The notes under the pieces are model-generated. The model did not search any database. It was not told the origin of the DNA and saw only the letters and a program-made list of their open reading frames with translations. The position numbers were made by a program, and so were the translations under genes. From Candidatus Thorarchaeota archaeon (GTDB lineage Archaea; Asgardarchaeota; Thorarchaeia; Thorarchaeales; Thorarchaeaceae): a stretch of DNA of 18,032 nt. Below, piece after piece: positions 1-5,668 of this stretch. Numbering within the stretch: position 1 is the first letter of the stretch; each line of letters opens with the position of its first letter. The DNA lies in assembly GCA_016840245.1 (NCBI GenBank), contig JAEOST010000300.1:1-18032 (forward strand), written 5' to 3'.

Positions 1-486
1 GGAATCCCCATCACAGTCTTCGCAGTCATGAGTCGAGAATCAGAGGTCGTGACCTATATTCGTCAGGTGTTTCGTGGAGCTACGGCAATGGAGAATTTTG
101 CCTTCTACATTCTTGGACCTGACAATACCTTTGAAGTCTTTAGAATAGAAAGGAAACGGATTTCTGCTGGAGGCGATTACAATGTTAAGAGACTCTCCGG
201 TGGTCAGACAATTGCTGAGATAGACAGCAAGTTTGGTGATATTGGTGGGGAGTTTGTCGTTAAGATCAAAGACCCTGTATTGGCCCAGAATGAATGGTTC
301 TGCAGGGTGCTTCAATGCTTTTCAGTGATGCTTAGGTTCAGAGACTACATCAAAGCGAAAATAGACAAGGGTCTCAAACAGTGGCTCAAACAGAAATTCG
401 AACCTCTTCAACATCGACATGAGATGAGTCTGCTTGGCAATCCCCGGAAACTCACACTAAAGACAGAAGAGTTCGAAGAGGTCTAG
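1..486 (+). CDS. Possible tubby/LURP-one-like fold protein, 5' end cut by window edge
   Basis: The reading frame is open from the first base to the TAG at 484-486. The first ATG is at position 28 and has no convincing Shine-Dalgarno site, so the gene probably begins outside the window. The visible 161 codons contain alternating short beta-strand-like segments (FYILGPDNTFEVFRIERK, then GQTIAEIDSKFGDIGGEFVV). A hydrophobic helix-like stretch (RVLQCFSVMLRF) and a basic tail follow. This order, strands carrying a repeated 'I/A-x-I-x-x-K-F' pattern then a single hydrophobic helix, resembles the LURP-one/phospholipid-scramblase (tubby C-terminal) fold. That assignment is pattern matching and could be wrong. 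There is no signal peptide in the visible part. It converges with the small minus-strand ORF that ends at 494. The CDS is well supported; the family call is tentative. Confidence 0.6.
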   Translation, partial: GIPITVFAVMSRESEVVTYIRQVFRGATAMENFAFYILGPDNTFEVFRIERKRISAGGDYNVKRLSGGQTIAEIDSKFGDIGGEFVVKIKDPVLAQNEWFCRVLQCFSVMLRFRDYIKAKIDKGLKQWLKQKFEPLQHRHEMSLLGNPRKLTLKTEEFEEV

Positions 487-493
487 CGGCCAT

Positions 494-730
494 TCAAGGA
501 ACCTCAGGACAGGGCGAATAACTGCTATCAATGTCAATCCTGGGGAGTGGAACATACCCCACTTCTTTTCCAGGAGGAATACTTGGTAGTTCTGTACATA
601 ACTCAGTTGCAGGATTCTCATCAACTTCTGGAACCTTGCTGCCCACAAGAGTTCCAGTTACTACTAATACGATGCATATAATGAATACACCTGCCAATTT
701 TGTCGGTCTACGACTTCTTATCCTTCTTAT
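494..730 (-). CDS. Small single-pass membrane protein (hypothetical)
   Basis: This minus-strand frame has no ATG. The conservative start is TTG at 697, giving 67 residues beginning at LAGVFIICIVLVVTGTLVG, a clear membrane-spanning segment. Upstream in frame are codons for RRIRSRRPTK, a typical positive-inside flank, and a GGGAGAG Shine-Dalgarno-like site at 738-744. That site points to an ATA codon at 730 with 7-nt spacing, so the longer form is used here. After the membrane segment comes an acidic and proline-rich tail with two cysteines (LCTELPSIPPGKEVG and SSYSPCPEVP). An AT-rich TATA-like stretch lies at 752-764. No family recognised. The opposite strand also has an open frame (531-749), but its low-complexity composition is less convincing. 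The gene could be a decayed fragment. Confidence 0.35.
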   Translation of the reverse strand: MRRIRSRRPTKLAGVFIICIVLVVTGTLVGSKVPEVDENPATELCTELPSIPPGKEVGYVPLPRIDIDSSYSPCPEVP

Positions 731-832
731 TGCTAATCTCTCCCGCTAAGTATTACTATTTTATTCTAGGATACAATGTCTATTGAAGCATCTTGTGTAA
801 TCTGAAACACAGAGTTTGCATGCAACAATCAC

Positions 833-1597
833 TTAGAAAATCAGGGATAGGCAAGTTAGTGCTCCTTCGCACTTCATGAATTCACTCATCTCAAGTGTAA
901 CAACTTCAAACCCAGCTTGTCGAATCAACTCCAATGTCTTGGGGTACCCTGATGGAAGTATGACCACATCATTTACTGTTAGTGTATTTGCTGCATAGCT
1001 TTCTTGATTGTCAATAATGAGAACATCAATGCCTAGCTCCCTCCATAACGGATGACCTGCATAGGTCCTAGTAGCCAGCATCATGTTTCTTCCAAGATAT
1101 GTTATGTAGCTCTTCAAGTGTACAATTGAGGGAGATGCAATGCCAATGACCTCAATACCAAGGAATTCTGTCATCTGATCAATTCCCCCCCAGTTTGTTC
1201 TTTGGGTCACTCCACATATTATCCTCTCTTCAGAGTGAATGACATCTCCTCCTTCTACCGTAGCTGGTTCTGTTGCTCTTTGAACTTCAAGATAGTCTTT
1301 CAGCACTGATTCAATAGTTTCGACCTCACCTCGTCTTGGTTCTGCACCCATTCTAGAGATCAATGCCCGACCATCATGGATGACTGCAGTATCTTCAACG
1401 AAGCATGAATCAGGAAAGGCATCTTGTGGAGGTAATTGTGTGATTTCCAGACCAATATCTTCCAGAGTTTTTGTGTACGACTTATGCTGCTCCAACGCTT
1501 TGTCAAGATTTATTGTACTGCGTTGTGGATGACTGGTGATGCAATCACAAAAGCTCTTACTGGGTGGTCGTATTATTGCTCTTCTAGGTTTACTCAC
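833..1597 (-). CDS. Dimethylargininase-family amidinohydrolase (DDAH-like)
   Basis: This protein belongs to the N(G),N(G)-dimethylarginine dimethylaminohydrolase family, in the pentein fold. Known members hydrolyse methylated arginines to citrulline plus methylamines. Characteristic blocks are present in order: FPDSCFVEDTAV (about residues 61-72), RMGAEPRRGEVETI, ATVEGGD (catalytic-type Glu115), VHLKS (His160) and the C-terminal EGALTCLSLIF with nucleophile-type Cys249. Length is about 254 residues, normal for prokaryotic DDAH. The frame also has a GTG at 1603, but the GAGGTG Shine-Dalgarno at 1605-1610 lies only 1 nt from it. The GTG at 1597 is 7 nt away, so 1597 is preferred. That ribosome site overlaps the stop codon of the upstream metallo-hydrolase gene, so the two are co-transcribed and probably translationally coupled. 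The substrate could instead be another guanidino compound. Confidence 0.9.
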   Translation of the reverse strand: MSKPRRAIIRPPSKSFCDCITSHPQRSTINLDKALEQHKSYTKTLEDIGLEITQLPPQDAFPDSCFVEDTAVIHDGRALISRMGAEPRRGEVETIESVLKDYLEVQRATEPATVEGGDVIHSEERIICGVTQRTNWGGIDQMTEFLGIEVIGIASPSIVHLKSYITYLGRNMMLATRTYAGHPLWRELGIDVLIIDNQESYAANTLTVNDVVILPSGYPKTLELIRQAGFEVVTLEMSEFMKCEGALTCLSLIF

Positions 1598-1609
1598 TCT
1601 CACACACCT

Positions 1610-2470
1610 CTAATCGGTCAGTCTACGGAATTTGGATAGAATTTCATCAACACGTGGACTTGAATCAAAACTCTCAAGATACTCCTCTGCTTCAACTAGT
1701 CGTGAGAGGACCTTATCACCAACATCTTCGCTCTTCATCGTTTCTGCTATATTAGCTAGATTAGATACATGTCCGTTTTTCACTGGACCTTCTATTTTTG
1801 ACAAGTTGATATCCCAATCTCTCACACCTTCAAGATACTTGATGTTCTCATGTATCAAAGTGTCATCATGTTGGACTGGATCATGACTAGCAACAAGAAC
1901 GTCCCAATCTATAGTAAGATATTCTGTCAGTGTTGCAAGATATTGGTCAATATCAGGAGAATAGATGATTGGGATGGGCGACTCAACGTTATCTCCTACA
2001 AAAAGAACCTTACCCACTCTGTCAATGCATGATACTGAATCGGTTGTATGACCTGGTGAATGAAAGAAATCGATGCTGCCATTGTCGAATACCACACGAT
2101 CTGGAAATGGTTGATTTGGTAGGGATAGTATAACTTCACCTCTCTGATAATCAGAGTGCTTCACCAGAGATTCCTCGTCCTCATTGCGGAGTCTTGCTAG
2201 ACATAACTCATGACTATAGATACTAGCATCTCTGAATGCACAGTTTCCCCAGACATGGTCATAATGATAATGTGAATTGAGGATTACGATCTGTTTGGAT
2301 TTTGCATCTATCTCATCTATGTATCGTTTCACGCTAATCATATGATCTGGTCCGCATCCAGTGTCACAAATGATAATCTGTGTTTCAGTATCAATCACAT
2401 AGACATTAACTCGGTACGGATCCTCAAATGGGAAAACAACACCTCTATCTGAAATCCTCTCATACTCCAT
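1610..2470 (-). CDS. Metallo-beta-lactamase-fold hydrolase
   Basis: This is a soluble 286-residue metal-dependent hydrolase of the metallo-beta-lactamase superfamily. Zinc-ligand motifs are complete: HYHYDH (His67, His69, Asp71, His72), His141 in SPGHTTDS, Asp160 in FVGDN and His196 in ASHDP. The N-terminal strand pair (NVYVIDTETQIIICDTGCG) is typical of the fold. Nothing in the sequence defines the substrate; members include thioesterases, lactonases and glyoxalase II-like enzymes. The ATG at 2470 lacks a Shine-Dalgarno site. A TATA-like CTTCTAAGTA lies about 35 nt upstream, so the transcript may be leaderless. It is the first gene of a two-gene unit, because the next start (GTG 1597) uses a ribosome site overlapping this stop codon. 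The partner is DDAH-like, which may mean a linked substrate pathway, but that is inference. Confidence 0.88.
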   Translation of the reverse strand: MEYERISDRGVVFPFEDPYRVNVYVIDTETQIIICDTGCGPDHMISVKRYIDEIDAKSKQIVILNSHYHYDHVWGNCAFRDASIYSHELCLARLRNEDEESLVKHSDYQRGEVILSLPNQPFPDRVVFDNGSIDFFHSPGHTTDSVSCIDRVGKVLFVGDNVESPIPIIYSPDIDQYLATLTEYLTIDWDVLVASHDPVQHDDTLIHENIKYLEGVRDWDINLSKIEGPVKNGHVSNLANIAETMKSEDVGDKVLSRLVEAEEYLESFDSSPRVDEILSKFRRLTD

Positions 2471-2562
2471 TTTATGTCATGCAGTACGGATGGTTTCGAG
2501 TACTTAGAAGTGTCGTTTGTCTTATTGACTAACTCGAAGATTTCATTCTGTTTTTTCTTAAC

Positions 2563-3606
2563 TCAGTATCCTCTATCAAGGTAAACGATATTGAGAAAAT
2601 CTGATCTTCCTGAAACAAACCTTTGAATATTCTCAATCACTTCGTTCCATCTCTTTAGATCATTCATTGGAGATGCACCTCGATGTGGCGAGAGAACCAC
2701 ATTCTCTAATTCATGAAATGGAAATGAGTATGGGAATCTCAGTCCTTTATCATCCGGATCAGGTCTGTATTCGTACCAGACATCAATAGCCGCTCCGGCA
2801 ATCTTCTTCTCAACTAATGCGTTATACAAACTCTGTTCATCAATGACCTGCCCTCGTGCTACATTAACGACAAAACTCTCGGACCCTAGAATCTCTAGTT
2901 CCTTCTCCCCGATCAACCCAGTTGTTTTCTCAGTCACAGGGACTGCGATGATTACAGTGTCAACTTCTTCAAGAAATGGGTGTAGTTCGGATTCACTGTA
3001 CTTTGTAGCTTCAGTTGGAATGCCTTGGTGTTTGCCCTCCCAAGTTCTTCTTAGAATGTGAAACTCAACATCGAATCCAGACATGAACTTGTGGACCTTC
3101 TGATTGATTGCTCCATAGCCCAAGAGGCCAATTCTTCTAGAACGTAGAGGGATTGACCTTCCGTAATCGTCACCCCTTCTCCACTTACCCTCTGCCATCC
3201 AAGTGTGATGTGGAATCACCTTGTTAGTGAGTGCTAGCAATAAAGCAACAGCATGTTGAGCAGTGAAATACGTATTTCCATGACCATTAACTAAGGTGAC
3301 AGGTCTTTCTTTGGTTAGCTCTCTGAATGGTTCGATATGATGTTGTACACCTGCACCTGGATTGATGAAGAGTGAAAGGTTCCTTGCAGACCATAGCAGC
3401 TCTCTTGTGGGTCTCCATCCAACGATAATGTCGCAATCATCTGCATGCTTCAAGAACTCAGACTCAGTTGCCTCTTCTGGAAAGATGAGAGTGAGTCCTT
3501 CTGTATCCTTTAGACCCTCCTTCAGGTATGATTTCAATCTATCAGGAACATCCCAAATGAAGAGGATTTTCGTTTCCCGTTGTGTTTCTGAATTCAAGCT
3601 CAACAC
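2563..3606 (-). CDS. D-isomer-specific 2-hydroxyacid dehydrogenase (NAD-binding)
   Basis: This is a 347-residue D-2-hydroxyacid dehydrogenase of the phosphoglycerate-dehydrogenase-like superfamily. Such enzymes interconvert 2-oxoacids and D-2-hydroxyacids with NAD(P)H. The Rossmann glycine motif is at about 160-171 (GLLGYGAINQKV). The family signature VNVARGQVIDE holds catalytic-type Arg251, IDVWYEY carries the likely Glu279, and SPHRGASP holds His308. The segment FINPGAGVQH near residue 80 matches the substrate-domain hinge. The fifth position of the glycine loop is unusual (Ala-Ile-Asn in place of the common Xaa-Ile-Gly), so cofactor geometry may differ. The start is ambiguous. An AAGGTG site at 3608-3613 is only 1 nt from GTG 3606 but 4 nt from TTG 3603 and 10 nt from TTG 3597. 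It lies 66 bp after the SPFH gene on the same strand. The exact substrate cannot be told. Confidence 0.85.
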   Translation of the reverse strand: MLSLNSETQRETKILFIWDVPDRLKSYLKEGLKDTEGLTLIFPEEATESEFLKHADDCDIIVGWRPTRELLWSARNLSLFINPGAGVQHHIEPFRELTKERPVTLVNGHGNTYFTAQHAVALLLALTNKVIPHHTWMAEGKWRRGDDYGRSIPLRSRRIGLLGYGAINQKVHKFMSGFDVEFHILRRTWEGKHQGIPTEATKYSESELHPFLEEVDTVIIAVPVTEKTTGLIGEKELEILGSESFVVNVARGQVIDEQSLYNALVEKKIAGAAIDVWYEYRPDPDDKGLRFPYSFPFHELENVVLSPHRGASPMNDLKRWNEVIENIQRFVSGRSDFLNIVYLDRGY

Positions 3607-3672
3607 ACCTTGAATCCAATTCTGATATTACCGATGTTTGAAGGTATCGGAATAACACCCCAAAAAGGACGT

Positions 3673-4185
3673 CTACCTCTCAACCCTTAAGTCGACTTCA
3701 GTCACCATCAGTCCAAATCCCTCAACTGCTTGATTTGCAGTATCCTTAACAGTTTCACAGAAGGCTGACCTATCCATCAATAGGTCATCATAGGTAGACG
3801 CTCGGATTGTATCAATAATCACGCCATCAACAACTGCTATTGCTGCCTCTTTCTCATCTTCAACACTTGTTGCCGCTTTGACAGTATCAACTACTCGGTA
3901 AAATACAGTCCCAGAGATTCTCACTTCCATACTCTCTTGAGTGTAAAATATCGTGTCAATCAGCTCGTATTTCTGTAGCCGAAGCGAGATGGTGTTGACA
4001 ACCTTGTCGATTATTGGAGTTATCCAGATTATACCTGGTCCCCTGATCCCATAGAATTTACCAAGTCTGAGTACTACTGCTCTGTCCCATTCCTTGAGCA
4101 CCTTGATACCAGATGCAATAAAGATAAGGACAAAGAAGCTAATTATCGCTATCGTCATTCCAAAGATAAAGACTAGCTGCTGCAC
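3673..4185 (-). CDS. Short stomatin/slipin-like SPFH-domain membrane protein
   Basis: This is an N-terminally anchored SPFH (band 7) protein. One hydrophobic helix (about residues 4-27) is followed by GIKVLKEWDRAVVLRLGKFY, then GPGIIWITPIIDKV and a beta-rich core with VRISGTVFYRVVDTVKAATSV. This matches the stomatin/slipin pattern closely. Such proteins usually run to 250 residues or more, with a coiled coil and oligomerisation region after the SPFH domain. This one stops at 170 residues, right at the end of the domain (VTEVDLRVER). No continuation is visible in another frame in the 66 bp before the next gene, so the shortness looks natural or old. The start is GTG 4185, with a strong GGAGG about 8 nt upstream. 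No adjacent NfeD-type partner gene is visible. Its role is probably membrane-domain organisation or scaffolding. Confidence 0.85.
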   Translation of the reverse strand: MQQLVFIFGMTIAIISFFVLIFIASGIKVLKEWDRAVVLRLGKFYGIRGPGIIWITPIIDKVVNTISLRLQKYELIDTIFYTQESMEVRISGTVFYRVVDTVKAATSVEDEKEAAIAVVDGVIIDTIRASTYDDLLMDRSAFCETVKDTANQAVEGFGLMVTEVDLRVER

Positions 4186-4246
4186 AAAATATCCTCCTTC
4201 CTAACACTGTGCAGTAAGTATTTGTTCACTTAATCAAGTTTGCTAG

Positions 4247-5308
4247 CTAGATTAGAACTTCCTCAATCCTATCTCGGAAAGGCTCAAATGCTGTCACCAG
4301 AGCTGAATCGGTCGATAACTCCTCTCTGTAGTTTGTTTCAAATTCTAACACCAGGTTTCGTAAGACCTGACGGAACCTTGAGGTTTCTTTTGTCACTGTC
4401 AAGAGGAAAGTCGTCTTTGTCCCAACCTCTACAAGGATCTTGACATCTCCATGATCAATTCGTTGTAGTTCTGATCCTGTTGCCAACATCTCTTTCATCA
4501 ATGACAGAACTCCAGAAAGTGCAGTACCCATAAGCTCTGTATCAACACCATCCTCAGAATCATTGAATCTCTGTGTAAAGACAAGCATATTGTCCTGATT
4601 CAGTATCATCAAATCGAGAGGTCTAGCAGCACTAATGTAGAGCAGTCTTGGATTTACCCCTACTGCATATGCTGTCATTAGTAGGCCTATAGAATATGGG
4701 ATTGTCCAATAATTTCCAATCCACTCAATTCCTGGGATATTAGCAAGAATGACTCCTACTGGTCCTGCTGCAATCCAGACTAGAAAACCGAGGAAGTAGA
4801 AACGAACTGGATATCCTTCTTTCCCATTTGGTGAGATTGGGATGATGATTCTAGCGTATCGGATAATTTCGATGATTAATATGCCAAATGCTGCCGCCTC
4901 AATGACCAGTGGGAAAAGTTGAGACCAGTCACCCTTCACAAGCTCACCAATCAGTGCTCCACCTGCAATGAAGACCACCAGATATGCGCCTCGTGGTGGA
5001 GTATCGTGCTCAGAGTAGATGATGGCAAAGTACCAGAAGAGGAATCCACCAATGATGAAGAAAGCAAGTAGGATATTTGACCACCAAAGAACCTGTCCAT
5101 TCACCTCAATTGACCAAGAACGAAATGGAGCATAGGTCTGATCTAGTAGAAGGTCCAATGCCATTGCTGAAAAGCATGCAATAGCCAAAGTGTAAAGAAG
5201 GGTTGGAAGTAGCTTTGTCTTCCACCAAGATCTTACAATGACAATCATTGCTATCCCCGTGATAACCGCAGACACTAGAAGCATAGGGACAAGCTCTGGA
5301 CTCTGCAT
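4247..5308 (-). CDS. Seven-TM membrane protein with C-terminal longin/roadblock-like domain
   Basis: The first 220 or so residues form seven hydrophobic helices, starting PELVPMLLVSAVITGIAMIVIV and ending YWTIPYSIGLLMTAYAVGV. From about residue 229, after YISAARPLD, comes a soluble alpha/beta domain of about 120 residues. It opens LMILNQDNMLVFTQRF, continues with an amphipathic helix (TALSGVLSLMKEMLATGSEL), the strand pair QRIDHGDVKILVEVGTKTTFLLTV, and a long helix (FRQVLRNLVLEFETNY). This strand-helix-strand-strand-helix order resembles the longin/roadblock class of small-GTPase-associated domains. That is fold recognition by eye, not a database hit. ATG 5308 is preferred over GTG 5317 because a GGTGA site lies 6 nt upstream of it. 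The gene is divergent from another large membrane signalling-type protein, so a sensory or membrane-recruitment role is inferred. Confidence 0.75.
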   Translation of the reverse strand: MQSPELVPMLLVSAVITGIAMIVIVRSWWKTKLLPTLLYTLAIACFSAMALDLLLDQTYAPFRSWSIEVNGQVLWWSNILLAFFIIGGFLFWYFAIIYSEHDTPPRGAYLVVFIAGGALIGELVKGDWSQLFPLVIEAAAFGILIIEIIRYARIIIPISPNGKEGYPVRFYFLGFLVWIAAGPVGVILANIPGIEWIGNYWTIPYSIGLLMTAYAVGVNPRLLYISAARPLDLMILNQDNMLVFTQRFNDSEDGVDTELMGTALSGVLSLMKEMLATGSELQRIDHGDVKILVEVGTKTTFLLTVTKETSRFRQVLRNLVLEFETNYREELSTDSALVTAFEPFRDRIEEVLI

Positions 5309-5404
5309 CAAATTCACCTACTATTATCCATAACGAGGTATAATTTGCCCTCTTAGTCTTATCTTGTTTAGGACTTACACAGGTAATACACGATTTTACG
5401 AGTA

Positions 5405-5413
5405 TCTATATAC
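5405..5413 (+). promoter_or_regulatory. TATA-like box in divergent intergenic region
   Basis: TCTATATAC at 5405-5413 is a good archaeal TATA-box candidate. A start site about 25 nt downstream on the plus strand would fall near 5432, at the left arm of the long hairpin at 5430-5495. The element is nearly symmetric, so the opposite direction is also possible. Confidence 0.35.
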
Positions 5414-5429
5414 TAGGCTAGAACGAAGC

Positions 5430-5495
5430 AGGTGGTGGCCGGAAGAAGCGTCGGAGAGAGAGTTTTTCAACGAGCACCTCTTCCTGCCACCACTT
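5430..5495 (+). other. Long imperfect inverted repeat (possible structured leader or ncRNA)
   Basis: The left arm is 5430-5448 (AGGTGGTGGCCGGAAGAAG) and the right arm is 5477-5495. Sixteen of 19 positions pair, around a 28-nt loop containing GAGAGAG and a T5 run. The arms are G- or C-rich within an otherwise AT-rich 360-bp spacer between the two divergent membrane-protein genes. The repeat sits just downstream of the TATA-like box at 5405. The right arm is about 170 nt before the likely start of the plus-strand gene. It could be a structured 5' leader, a small RNA, or a relic of a mobile repeat. Apart from this repeat and the TATA-like box, I see only the ribosome site at 5656-5662 in this spacer. 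Confidence 0.5.
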
Positions 5496-5668
5496 ATCTA
5501 TTGGAGAATTCCAAAATAAACTGAAGTTGGATGTATTTGTTGTCGAATTAGGGTCAGAAGTGCAGAAATATCGAATAGACCTCCAATAGTACGAAAGTAA
5601 AGTAATATGACAAGATTTTTGACTGAATACCATCGTCACTGGAGTGCAATAACTAGGAGAGGATTTAC

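Noticed and set aside
531..749. Plus-strand 72-codon frame with a hydrophobic end
   Set aside because: Low-complexity Ser/Gly/Thr composition and no promoter or ribosome site. The opposite strand gives a better membrane-protein topology.
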